Below are positions 25,701 to 32,553 of a stretch of 64,000 bases of DNA, piece after piece. A program made the position numbers and the translations under genes. Below the pieces are notes generated by a model. It was not told the DNA's origin, searched no databases, and saw only the letters and a program-made list of their open reading frames with translations. Every line of letters begins with the position of its first letter. Position 1 is the first letter of the stretch. The DNA comes from Cryobacterium luteum (GTDB taxonomy: Bacteria; Actinomycetota; Actinomycetes; Actinomycetales; Microbacteriaceae). The stretch is taken from contig NZ_FOCN01000001.1 in assembly GCF_900110125.1 (NCBI RefSeq), positions 1 to 64,000 of the forward strand, read 5' to 3'.

Positions 25701-27010
25701 CCGCGCTCAATCGTGGCGTCGACGTTCTCGTATGCATGGGCGGTGCCGGCGGTGAACGCCAAGCGAGTCGCGTCATCGAAGGTCGCTGCGTTGTCGTAGT
25801 ACTTGCTGATGCCGTCCCCTGACCGCGGGGTGAATTGCACGACGTACTCTCCAGCAACCACATTGCCGATGACGTATTTACCATTTTCGTCCGTGGAGAC
25901 GTAGGAATAACCGCCATTCGACGCTGCGGGCCGGGCACTGACGCTCACATTTCTCAAGGGAATGCCGTCAGCATCGCGCACCGTGCCGCTGATGGTGTGA
26001 TCGCTGTACCTAAGCGCGCCGTTAATGCCCGAAAATGTGTCGCCGACCTGGACAGTGACGGCCTCGGCCTCAGCCTTGGTACCGACGTTGCCGTTGCTGT
26101 TCCACCACAGTTCGGTGGTGGGACCGTAGGAGTTCGCGAGCTGAACGTGGTACGTGCCCGGGGCTACAGCGAGATCCCAGTCGGTCGTTGTTCCCTGCTT
26201 GAGCTCGACGGAAACCGAGCTGGTGCCCGAGCCGTTCGTAGAACCCGATACCGGTACGGCCATGACATAGGTGCTGAGCAGGGCGGTGAGATCTGCGGGC
26301 GGGGTCAGCGTGCCGCTAATCGTGCCACCGCGCACGACCTTGGTGTCGCCGAGCGGGTAGTTTTCCCCGATCGAGACAGTCATGCTCCCGACATACGTAG
26401 ACACGTAGCCGAGCGCATTGTTGGTGGTCTCGACGTAATACCAGTTCTCAGACGTGACCGAAAATGTGAACGTGCCGGCGCTGTCGGTGGTGGCCGTCTG
26501 CCAGAATTCAGTATTATCGTTGCCGGTGTCCGGCCGGAGGTCAACGGCCAGCCCCGCAAGCGGCTCCGACGTGACGGAGTCAATCAGGCGACCGGAGACG
26601 GTCGCGGTGCCCTCGGCCAGAGCAGCTTCCATGCCGCGGGCGGCGGGGCTCGGGGCTTCGGTGGGCTCGGCGGCTTCGGTGGGCTCGGCGGTCGGCTCGA
26701 CCGTCGGGGCCGTGGTTGGAGCGGTGGATGGGGCCGTGGTTGGAGCGGTGGACGGGGCGGCACTCGGGTCGGTCGTCGACTCGCCTGTCGGCTCGGCAGC
26801 GTCCGTGGACGCGCCCGCGGGGGCATCCGTGGTGTCGGGAGCGGGGGCATCCGTCACAACCGAGTCGACCGTGGTGATCGTGTCGGCGGGCGCCTCGGTG
26901 GCGGAGGCTGAACCTACCGCGGCGAAGCCGAGTCCGAAGAGGAGTGCAATCGTCGTGCTGAGGGCAACGGCCCTCGAACGCGCGCCACGAATTGACCGAT
27001 GTTTAACCAC
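19742..27010 (-). CDS. Giant secreted repeat protein (adhesin-like) with LAXTG-type wall anchor
   Basis: 2422 residues from GTG at 27010, preceded by GGGGGA. Order: signal peptide (to about 38, ending ASATEA); Thr/Pro/Ala-rich linker (about 45-130); about eleven carboxypeptidase-regulatory-like beta modules (about 135-1260), each starting with (I)SGT(V/I) and most ending with an aromatic Y/W-Y/F-x-G/N motif; one Ig-like module (about 1275-1365); ten fibronectin type III modules (about 1370-2255); a final beta domain; then LASTGID, a hydrophobic helix and RRRGRAGLVR. The LAXTG-type signal suits class E sortases. No enzymatic domain seen. Probably an adhesin or matrix protein. Monocistronic. 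Confidence 0.9.
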   Translation of the reverse strand: MVKHRSIRGARSRAVALSTTIALLFGLGFAAVGSASATEAPADTITTVDSVVTDAPAPDTTDAPAGASTDAAEPTGESTTDPSAAPSTAPTTAPSTAPTTAPTVEPTAEPTEAAEPTEAPSPAARGMEAALAEGTATVSGRLIDSVTSEPLAGLAVDLRPDTGNDNTEFWQTATTDSAGTFTFSVTSENWYYVETTNNALGYVSTYVGSMTVSIGENYPLGDTKVVRGGTISGTLTPPADLTALLSTYVMAVPVSGSTNGSGTSSVSVELKQGTTTDWDLAVAPGTYHVQLANSYGPTTELWWNSNGNVGTKAEAEAVTVQVGDTFSGINGALRYSDHTISGTVRDADGIPLRNVSVSARPAASNGGYSYVSTDENGKYVIGNVVAGEYVVQFTPRSGDGISKYYDNAATFDDATRLAFTAGTAHAYENVDATIERGYSISGTVHIAPSLDAYVTVVAESVDGTVSKYGSWNSDDSRYTIPDLAAGKYTVKFSVGSVTQYYGGETLAEATVLTVPGGDSTDLVGINGSISAATISGTVASSSNSYQQVEILSLDGKFVASASAYNGSYYVTLEPGSYKARVLEGNSISQYYNGVYTLADAETIVVADGETFTADFGVVGGTISGTVTAATSVAGTVATLYRANDTVNSMRTVTLDDTGVYAFEGLTPNNYMIKIATKDTFFAERWFGPSGKIADATAIDLKANAEYNSADVALTKGGGLRGTITGLTNSNSAYVYLSNTDNQSVASVYANSTSGTNQRTWSMSGIPAGEYKVQLQSSGTSSWWQNGASFETGTLITVTAGEWNENIDFAPGVSISGTVTSAVDGSPVTNGTVYAYPAGENYRSYYAYPGPDGSYAFTDLPAGDYLLQFEGYSYNNNNSPSSSFHTQWYLGAADQASATPVTVVDGVATSDINVALQPGIAISGTITDAATGAPVANASVSGWSGYSASTDANGHYEATLSAPGTHQITVSTNTYVRQSVSIDVPAEGLTNADVQLVAGSVISGTVTAANNGVPLSFVNVYISTDQQNWSWYNQTSTDANGYFTSQPLLPGSYYVRYANNQGQYVTQWFDNSATGAQSTPVEVGIEPVTDIDAQLTLGGGIVGTITGSDGQPLPNARVGLATAPSQPAARMLGARVAGGQLLGIETYTGSDGSFTMPPVEPGRYVLYVYDQNHKTTWYNGKSTLEDADVITVEAGQTQTVPFTDVQPLAENEAALEPEQTLSNDFTVTQQPIDRSTESGNSATFTAYASGTPLPSIQWQSDANGDWSDLFWQTSTTLNVTAPAYGDPAVNYRAVFTQNGDTRTSEPAALTVLAPITAPDAPALPTITDQNYTGGTVSWTAPASNGAAITGYTINVYDGATLVRTIPTGVVLTSPIGGLTDGTAYEVTVTATNSEGASAESDRATLSTVAFTVPNAPATPALTSVDSTHVTATWVAPTDDGGTAVTGYVVNLYQGVDLVQTETTDALSLTFEGLTRATAYTVEVMATNAVGSSPVTQRSEPVKTKATVPDPAGPPTLASASASTISAAWTPPNNGGSDITGYTVRLFNGSELVETKTPTATTVTFAGLTRGIAYTADVSASNSVGAAAASAVSGSLTIPVTIPGIPAAPTEAALSATEIAVAWTAPDNGGTAITRYAVNLYRGSDLVRTTTTDALTVTFTDLAKATAYTAEVSAENAIGSGWASERSAAVSTPATVPARPGQVSAGATSSTQIAVAWAAPDNGGTPITGYTLKLYQGPDLVDTQTARAIDSGLTFTGLTRATTYTFEVFATNAVGDGPASERSAEVTTPATVPDAPAAPTLVRASVSEITVSWTAPHNGGAAITGNTVRLFNGSTLVETKTTDQTAVTFAGLTRGIAYTADVSAASTIGSGAASAVSEALTIALAVPGVPDAPTITASSATAIAVAWSAPVDDGGSSITGYRVNLYQGAELVKTATTDALTVTFSGLTRATAYTAAVIAVNAIGGDAVSDRSTAVSTSTTIPGLPDALALTAASATEIAASWSAPADDGGSAVTGYTVKLFQGSTLVSTVETGDLSFTFTGLTRATAYTAEVFAVNAVGAGPISDRSAAATTKATVPDAGAAPSLAAASASTMSVTWTAPSNGGAALTGYTVRLFTGSTLVDTKSTATTTVTFTGLARGIAYTADVAAVNAIGSGSVSAPSTAVTIPATTPDAPAAPTVTTVSATGASVTWSAPAANGGSALTGYAVSVWEGEVLIAEQTTDAATTTATFAGLDPATDYSATVRATNAVGSSAHSADSATVRTKPADPADVDLTEVIKNVIVPDSVVLIQGESVTISGLTPGEQYYAFFMSIPIGTSWQTASSTGTITVQVPTSFTTTAHRIAVSNAAGVIIGWANVTINPAPAGTGTGTPVAPAVAATAATKKALASTGIDPLPFTLLAGVMLALGAAVLTVGRRRGRAGLVR

Positions 27011-27257
27011 GAAAATCCCCCGATAAGCACCTACAAGTCATAGATGTTTCCAAGGGTTCACTCTGGTGCACCGAGAGACCCGCGGATCAGCCCCAGTAGT
27101 GAGGGCACCCGAACGGGCGCTCGGCCGGTGTCGCGTGATGCCGCGGCGCGCTTCGCACCTGCGCGGCGCCCAGCGCCTGTGGGGGCCGCGGTGCGGCATC
27201 CGCTCGCGAGCGTTTCGCAGTACTGTGCCGGCATGTGCGACGACTGGCAACACAAGC

Positions 27258-27503
27258 ATGACCCAGCTGCGACGCAGCGACCCGACGCGGCCGAGCTACT
27301 CCCGGCGAGGCTCCGGCCGGGGGTTCAGCTACCGCGACCCGGCGGGCGAGAAAGTCACCGAGAAGGAGTTGCGTGAGCGGTTCGCGGCGCTCGCGATTCC
27401 GCTGGCGTGGACCGACGTGTGGATCTGCCCACACCCGAACGGTCATATCCAGGCGATCGGACTCGATGCCACCGGGCGCCGCCCGGCGCGACGGCAACTT
27501 TAA
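27258..27503 (+). pseudogene. N-terminal fragment of DNA topoisomerase IB
   Basis: 81 residues starting MTQLRRSDPTRPSYSRR. The segment RGFSYRDPAGEKVTEKELR, then ALAIPLAWTDVWICPHPNGH and IQAIGLDATGRR is the start of bacterial type IB topoisomerases (normally over 300 residues, continuing with QYRYHPRW). Here the frame ends after GRRPARRQL and no continuation is seen on the plus strand, where a different small gene begins. The DNA-binding N-domain is thus left without the catalytic Tyr domain. I call it a truncated remnant; expression as a small protein cannot be excluded. Confidence 0.8.
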
Positions 27504-27575
27504 GTGAATGTCACCCGTTCGGGGTATAACTTGAATGTCGCCCGACAGGGCGTCGTTGTGACCGTCGAGAAAGGT

Positions 27576-27956
27576 ATGCCCGTGACCCACGATTCTGATC
27601 CCGTCGAACCGCCGCTCGATATTCCGGAGCCACCGAGCACACCGAGCAATCCCGAACAACTCGTGGGGCCGGACGGCCCCGACGGGCCGGAAGCGGAACA
27701 CGCCGGCTCGGCCGAGACACCCGGCGGTTCTGGCGATGAAGGCACCGAACCGCCTGTTCCCGTCGCGAGCGAGAGCACCGGCCCCGACGGACCTGCACCG
27801 AGCGCCGACGGATCGATAGCCGGAGAAGCCGCCGCCGCGACCCCGGTCGAACCGCACGGCGATGCCAAACCCGACAGCGAACCCGGCACGGCCGCCGATC
27901 CGAACGCCGACGCCGAACGCGAAGAAGACCCCACCCTCGCTGAACCCACCGCCTAA
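27576..27956 (+). CDS. Acidic Pro/Glu-rich hypothetical protein
   Basis: 126 residues from ATG at 27576 (MPVTHDSDPVEPPLDIPEPP), with GAGAAAGG directly upstream; a start at 27504 is open but poorer. Composition is almost all Pro, Glu, Asp, Ala, Gly and Ser, without hydrophobic segments, so it is likely disordered. It ends 15 bases before the YtxH-like gene and is probably co-transcribed with it. Not recognised. Confidence 0.5.
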   Translation: MPVTHDSDPVEPPLDIPEPPSTPSNPEQLVGPDGPDGPEAEHAGSAETPGGSGDEGTEPPVPVASESTGPDGPAPSADGSIAGEAAAATPVEPHGDAKPDSEPGTAADPNADAEREEDPTLAEPTA

Positions 27957-27971
27957 CCACAAGGAGCCCCC

Positions 27972-28253
27972 ATGAAAGGAAAATTTCTGTTCCTCGCCGG
28001 CACCGCGACCGGCTTCGTGCTCGGATCCAAAGCCGGCCGTCAGGCTTACGACCGACTCAGCGCCAAGGCGCACGAGTTGTGGGGCGACCCCACCACCCAG
28101 AAGGTCATCTCACAGGCCGAGACCATCGCGCGCGACGCGGCATCCGTAGCGCAGACCAAGGTGAGTGATCTGCTCGACCGCACCGAGGCATCCGTCGAGA
28201 AAGAAGAACGTAAGGCAACCCCCTCAGCGGATGACGGCAGTCACGAAATCTAG
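27972..28253 (+). CDS. YtxH-like small membrane-associated protein
   Basis: 93 residues, with an excellent ribosome site (AAGGAGCCCCC before ATG). MKGKFLFLAGTATGFVLGSKAGRQAYDRL is the standard N-terminal helix with small-residue GxxxG pattern of actinobacterial YtxH-like proteins, followed by a predicted helical, charged tail. Members are stress-associated membrane-bound proteins of unknown function. Confidence 0.8.
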   Translation: MKGKFLFLAGTATGFVLGSKAGRQAYDRLSAKAHELWGDPTTQKVISQAETIARDAASVAQTKVSDLLDRTEASVEKEERKATPSADDGSHEI

Positions 28254-28268
28254 ACCCGCTGCGGCGCA

Positions 28269-28301
28269 GACACCCCGGCTGGTACGCCGGGCCGGGGTGT
28301 C
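28269..28301. terminator. Hairpin between convergent genes
   Basis: Eleven-base arms GACACCCCGGC and GCCGGGGTGTC around 11 bases, between the YtxH-like stop (28253) and the stop of the minus-strand gene (28311). No T-tract; likely bidirectional terminator. Confidence 0.65.
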
Positions 28302-28310
28302 CGCGCCCGA

Positions 28311-28619
28311 CTAGTCCGTTCGGCGCAAGGCGAGCGGTTGGATCGACCGCGTAGCCGGCCGCTTCGCGGGAGCGCCCCGCACCAGAAAGCTGGCCTGAGC
28401 CCGGTCGAACGAGGAGTAGAACCACCTCGTTGTGAGAATGCCGAGCTTGGTCACCTCGTAGGCGTCCCCGCTTTGCTGGATGACCCCGAGGAGGGCGGCC
28501 GGGTCGCCATCAAGAATTTGCGGATCTCGCACCAACCATTCGGTCGGGGTGAGCTGGAGAATGCCGAGCTGCGATACGCGCAGGTTTTCCGCATCCGAAA
28601 CGCCATTGTTCGGGTTCAC
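28311..28619 (-). CDS. Hypothetical small protein
   Basis: 102 residues from GTG at 28619, supported by CCGGAGG six bases upstream; longer readings enter repeat DNA. Sequence VSQLGILQLTPTEWLVRDP, then ILTTRWFYSSFDRAQASFLV is soluble and of ordinary codon usage with good third-position GC. No signal peptide or membrane segment. Not recognised beyond resemblance to short actinobacterial hypothetical proteins. Confidence 0.65.
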   Translation of the reverse strand: MNPNNGVSDAENLRVSQLGILQLTPTEWLVRDPQILDGDPAALLGVIQQSGDAYEVTKLGILTTRWFYSSFDRAQASFLVRGAPAKRPATRSIQPLALRRTD

Positions 28620-28769
28620 TTGCCGCCTCCGGGCCGGTTGGGCCTTAAGTAGACATCCGCTGGCCACCCGATTCAAGGGGTTGACAGCACCCTCCTACCC
28701 AATTCCCACGACGCTCCAAGGTGCCCGCCCCGCCCCGCGAGAGTTAACACCCGGCCACCCCGCTCGGTG

Positions 28770-28862
28770 CGCATAACTCCTGCAATTCGTTCTGGGCGCG
28801 CCGGCCGACCCGCGGAATCACGCGGAAGCTCACTTCGCGGCGCGCAGATTGCAGGAGTTATG
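28770..28862. repeat. Palindromic mini-element with GCATAACTCCTGCAAT ends
   Basis: About 93 bp: GCATAACTCCTGCAAT on the left, its exact complement on the right, with a second inner dyad (GGGCGCGCCG and CGGCGCGC). Single copy in this window. Confidence 0.85.
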
Positions 28863-28892
28863 CCCCGCGCAAGCCGACCGTACCCCGCCCAC

Positions 28893-28990
28893 GGGGGCTA
28901 ATTCAGGAAAACCAGCATCCGAACGGGCCGGAGAAGCCCAACGCCGGGCGGCCGAAGCCCACCTGCCGCAGATTTCCTGAATTCGCCACC
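28893..28990. repeat. Palindromic mini-element, CTAATTCAGGAAA family, copy 1
   Basis: 98 bp: GGGGGCTAATTCAGGAAA and TTTCCTGAATTCGCCACC ends. The interior contains CATCCG and GCCCACCTGCCG, matching the reverse complement of the copy at 38073-38158, so this copy is inverted relative to that one. Lies just beyond the mqo stop. Confidence 0.9.
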
Positions 28991-29002
28991 AGGCGCTTGA
29001 AC

Positions 29003-30481
29003 CTAGTTGCTGAGGTGCAGTACCTCAGCGGTCGCGGCGAGTGACGCGGCGGCCGCGGCGGGATCGTCGGAAAGTCTGGTGCCGTAGCTCGGGATCATCT
29101 GGCGGATCCGCGGCTTCCAACCCTCAATGCGGTCGGGGAAGCAGCGGGCCAGGAGATCCACCATGATCGGCGCGGCCGTCGAGGCTCCCGGCGAGGCGCC
29201 GAGCAGACCGGCGATCGATCCGTCACTGGAGGTGATGACCTCGGTACCGAACTGCAGCACTCCGCCGAGCTTGGCGTCTTTCTTCATGACCTGCACGCGC
29301 TGGCCGGCCGTGATGAGTTCCCAGTCCTCAGAGACCGCGGCGGGAATGAACTCGCGCAGGGCTTTGAGCTTGGCCGCCCTCGACGCGAACACCTCGCCGA
29401 TCAGGTATTTCATGAGGTCAAAGTTGTGGCGGGCCACGGCGAGCATCGGCCCGAGGTTGTGCGTACGAATGGAGAACGGCAGGTCAAACCAGGTGCTGGT
29501 CTTCAAGAATTTGGGGCTGAACCCGGCATACGGGCCGAAGAGCAGCGACATTTCGCCGTCGACGACGCGGGTGTCCAGGTGCGGTACCGACATGGGCGGA
29601 GCGCCCTTGGCCGCCTTGCCGTACACCTTGGCCTGGTGTTGAGCGACGAGCTTCGGGTTGGTGGTGCGCAAAAATTGGCCGCTGATCGGGAAGCCACCGA
29701 AACCCTTGATTTCGGGGATCCCGCTCTGCTGCAGCAGCGCGAGGGCGCCACCGCCGGCGCCGACGAAGACGAAGCGGGCGTCGATGGTACTGCGGGTCTG
29801 TCCGACCTGGCGCAGAAGCTTGAGATTCCAGGTGCCGTCCGCTTTGTGCTTGAGGCCGACGACCTGCTCGTTCATGTGCATCGTGACCCCCTGATTCTCG
29901 AGGTTTTCGAACAGCAGACGGGTGAGGGCGCCGAAGTCCACGTCGGTGCCGCTCACGATGCGGGTGGCGGCGATCTTCTGGCCGGCCGCACGCTTGCGGG
30001 TGAGCAGCGGGGTCCAGGTACCGATCTTTTCGACGTTGTCGCTGAACTCCATACCGGCGAACAGCGGCTGGGTCGCCAGAACGGCGTGACGCTTGCGCAG
30101 GTACTCCACGTTGGCTTTGCCGTGCACGAAGGTCATGTGCGGGGTGGAGTTGATGAACTTGTTCGGCTCCGGCAGGGCCCCACTCGTAACGAGGTGCGCC
30201 CACAGCTGCCGGCTGATCTGGAACTGCTCGTTGATGACGACGGCTTTGTCGGCGGTGACCGAACCGTCTGCGGCCTGCGGCATGTAGTTGAGCTCGCACA
30301 ATCCGGCGTGGCCGGTGCCAGCGTTGTTCCACGGGTTCGAGCTCTCCTGGGCCAGTTCACCGAGGCGCTCATACACCTCGATCCGCCAATCGGGCTGCAG
30401 CTCCTTCAAGAGCGTGCCGAGGGTGGCACTCATGATGCCGCCACCAATGAGGACTACGTCAACGGTTCCCTGAGAATTCAC
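29003..30481 (-). CDS. mqo: Malate:quinone oxidoreductase
   Basis: 492 residues from GTG at 30481 (VNSQGTVDVVLIGGG), with GAAGG upstream. FAD-binding GGGIMSATLG at the N-terminus, then SSNPWNNAGTGHAGLCELNY, the highly conserved Mqo block, and FVGAGGGALALLQQSGI. It oxidises malate to oxaloacetate at the membrane and passes electrons to quinone, replacing or supplementing soluble malate dehydrogenase in the citric acid cycle. Full length. Divergent from the response-regulator gene, about 95 bp apart. Confidence 0.96.
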   Translation of the reverse strand: MNSQGTVDVVLIGGGIMSATLGTLLKELQPDWRIEVYERLGELAQESSNPWNNAGTGHAGLCELNYMPQAADGSVTADKAVVINEQFQISRQLWAHLVTSGALPEPNKFINSTPHMTFVHGKANVEYLRKRHAVLATQPLFAGMEFSDNVEKIGTWTPLLTRKRAAGQKIAATRIVSGTDVDFGALTRLLFENLENQGVTMHMNEQVVGLKHKADGTWNLKLLRQVGQTRSTIDARFVFVGAGGGALALLQQSGIPEIKGFGGFPISGQFLRTTNPKLVAQHQAKVYGKAAKGAPPMSVPHLDTRVVDGEMSLLFGPYAGFSPKFLKTSTWFDLPFSIRTHNLGPMLAVARHNFDLMKYLIGEVFASRAAKLKALREFIPAAVSEDWELITAGQRVQVMKKDAKLGGVLQFGTEVITSSDGSIAGLLGASPGASTAAPIMVDLLARCFPDRIEGWKPRIRQMIPSYGTRLSDDPAAAAASLAATAEVLHLSN

Positions 30482-30576
30482 ACCTTCGAGTGTATCGCTG
30501 CGAGTGGATGCGCCCGACCGCACCCGGGCCTGCACTCGCCTGTCGCCCGCTCCCCGGAGTAGGGGATACTTAGGTC

Positions 30577-31290
30577 ATGGGGCCAGAACGTACCGATCGT
30601 CGCATCGCCGTTGTCATCGAGGATGACGCTGACATTCGCAGCCTGCTGGAGGCCGTGCTGACCCAGGCCGGGTTTGACGTCGTCGCCACGAGCAACGGCC
30701 TTGACGGCCTCGCTGCGGTGCGCGCCTACGATCCGGTCGTGACCACTCTCGACGTGAGCATGCCCGGCATCGACGGCTTCGAAACCGCCAAGCGCATTCG
30801 GGCTTTCAGCCCCACCTACCTCGTGATGCTCACCGCCCGCGACGACGAGATCGACACCCTGCAGGGCCTCGAAGCCGGCGCCGACGACTACCTGACCAAG
30901 CCGTTTCGACCGCGCGAACTGCGCGCGCGCATCGAAGCTATGCTGCGACGTCCCCGTCACTCCCTCACAGCGGATGCCGCCATCCCGTCGGCGCCGCTGG
31001 CTGTGCCGGCCGCGTCCTCCACGGCAATGACCAGCGCGAGCGCCGTCACCGGTCCCCCGAGCCTTGATGCGGCGGCCGAACGGCGCGTCGCCGCGCCGAT
31101 CAGCCCTTTCGTGCGCACCGCTTCTGATGGGGCGGTTGCGACCCCCCTCGCCACGATGTCGTCACCGGCATTTCGACCGACTCCCGTGGCTTCCGCTCCG
31201 ACTTTCGTGCCGGCCGTCGACGCCGCCCGTGCGGTACTCGATCCTGCACCGCACGAAATGGGCGATTCGAACACAACGACCTGCGACTGA
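30577..31290 (+). CDS. Response regulator receiver protein with degenerate C-terminus
   Basis: 237 residues. The receiver domain (1-125) is complete: EDD acidic pocket, phospho-acceptor Asp in TTLDVSMPG, Thr in MLTARD, Lys in TKPFRPRELRARIEAMLRR. This is OmpR-type. After it comes an Ala/Pro/Ser-rich stretch of about 100 residues and no DNA-binding domain. Bases 31258-31340 in another frame encode what looks like the start of an OmpR winged helix (see separate entry), so the output domain was probably lost by frameshift and truncation. It now may act as a phosphate sink or by protein contact. The histidine kinase at 32554-34185 is the nearest candidate partner. Confidence 0.8.
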   Translation: MGPERTDRRIAVVIEDDADIRSLLEAVLTQAGFDVVATSNGLDGLAAVRAYDPVVTTLDVSMPGIDGFETAKRIRAFSPTYLVMLTARDDEIDTLQGLEAGADDYLTKPFRPRELRARIEAMLRRPRHSLTADAAIPSAPLAVPAASSTAMTSASAVTGPPSLDAAAERRVAAPISPFVRTASDGAVATPLATMSSPAFRPTPVASAPTFVPAVDAARAVLDPAPHEMGDSNTTTCD

Positions 31291-31340
31291 ACCCGTCGGA
31301 GCGCCTGATGCAACTCGCCGCGACCAGCGATCAGCCGTAA
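31254..31340 (+). pseudogene. Remnant of an OmpR winged-helix output domain, frameshifted
   Basis: In the frame one base earlier than the response regulator, GRFEHNDLRLNPSERLMQLA is read before a stop at 31338. This resembles the opening strands of OmpR-type DNA-binding domains (H-x-D-L-x-L-x-P-x-x-R). The rest of the domain is missing. Confidence 0.45.
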
Positions 31341-31361
31341 ATCTGCTGCGCCGCCAAATAA

Positions 31362-32531
31362 TCAGGATGCGAGCGGCGCGAGCTGCACGGCGATGTCGTT
31401 GCCGCCGCGCACCGTGACGGTGCCGATGGCGGTGTTCACCGCGTCACCGAGCGCGGTCAGGCTGTAGCCGTGGTCGAAGGTGTCGGCGATGCCGAAACTC
31501 GCCGTCAGCCGAATCAGGGAGGCCTCCGTCATCGGCTCCTCGACGAGCGCGGTCTGGATGCGCTCCGCGAGTGCGCGGGCTTCAGCCGCCGAGTCTGCTG
31601 CAGCGAGAACCAAGAACCGTCCGCTGGCCCGATGTCCGATGATCGAGAGCACCGGGGCGCTCTCACGCAGTTTCGCGGCAAACCGGGCGATCGCCTCATC
31701 GCCGGCGACCCGGCCGAAGGCGGTATTGATCTCCGGAAGGTTATCGATGTCGGCCCCGATCAGGGCGAGTCCGACCCGCGCGGTGTGCGCACGGTCCAGA
31801 TGGTCCGTGGCCGCCTGCACGAACGCTGCCGCTGACAACACCCCGGCCGCCGAGTGGATGCCGTCGGTCAGGTCTCCGACGGCGCTCGTCGTCCCCTGTT
31901 CGGCACGGAGGACCGAAGCGGCTATGGTCACGACCACGACGAGACACAGGCCGAGAGCGGCCATATTGGCCGTGTTGAAGTAGGTCAGGAACATTTCCCC
32001 GGTAACGCCGTCGACCGTGAAGACGATGGCACGCACCAGGGCGGTCAGCGCCGCGACCCACAGGGCGACCGCCAGGATGCGACCGCTCAGGTTGCGACGC
32101 AACCGCCCGCGCACGGCTTCGAGCGCGCCGAGCGCCAGCATCACCGCGAGGCCGATCCACATTTCGGCAGCGCCAGCCCAACGACCGGCCGATTCGCCGT
32201 GCAGCAGCGTTGCGGCCAGCACAGCCACACTGATCGTGGCGATCACCCAGGAGCCGCGGCGGCGCCGGTTGTAACGGCGAAGTCCCAGCCAGACCGCGCC
32301 GACGGCGATGGTCAGGGCCACGTTGGCCACGACGATGGCCCACCAGATAAGCTGCCCGGTCACGGAGGCGCCGTGCGCGACGGTCACCGTCATGGCAGCG
32401 ATAAAGGCCATGCTCCAGATACGGCCGACGGCATCGTTGCGGTTGAACGCGGTGTTCAGTACGAACGACACCCCGCACAGGGCGACGACCACACCGTTGA
32501 GCAGGAGCAGGGTCAGAGTGTCCAGGTGCAT
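31362..32531 (-). CDS. Membrane protein with degenerate GGDEF domain
   Basis: 389 residues from ATG at 32531. About seven hydrophobic helices (residues 5-215) then a domain with GGDEF-fold features: LALIGADIDNLPEINTAFGRVAGDEAIARFAAKL and the late SFGIADTF. The signature GGDEF is replaced by RASGRF, so diguanylate cyclase activity is very unlikely; it may bind GTP or c-di-GMP or act as a sensor. Lies 22 bases after the histidine kinase stop on the same strand, in one operon with it and the GGDEF-EAL gene. Confidence 0.75.
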   Translation of the reverse strand: MHLDTLTLLLLNGVVVALCGVSFVLNTAFNRNDAVGRIWSMAFIAAMTVTVAHGASVTGQLIWWAIVVANVALTIAVGAVWLGLRRYNRRRRGSWVIATISVAVLAATLLHGESAGRWAGAAEMWIGLAVMLALGALEAVRGRLRRNLSGRILAVALWVAALTALVRAIVFTVDGVTGEMFLTYFNTANMAALGLCLVVVVTIAASVLRAEQGTTSAVGDLTDGIHSAAGVLSAAAFVQAATDHLDRAHTARVGLALIGADIDNLPEINTAFGRVAGDEAIARFAAKLRESAPVLSIIGHRASGRFLVLAAADSAAEARALAERIQTALVEEPMTEASLIRLTASFGIADTFDHGYSLTALGDAVNTAIGTVTVRGGNDIAVQLAPLAS

Positions 32532-32553
32532 GCGCCTATTCCTTGATGGCCGT

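Larger units (their letters stand above)
28620..29002. other. Gene-free stretch with two palindromic mini-elements
   Basis: 383 bases, no supported gene. It holds elements at 28770-28862 and 28893-28990, the second ending 12 bases from the mqo stop. Confidence 0.65.

Noticed and set aside
27087..28073. 328-residue minus-strand frame over the topoisomerase remnant and small genes
   Set aside because: Gly/Ala/Arg-rich, lacks a ribosome site, and overlaps plus-strand genes with a strong RBS and a recognised family match.
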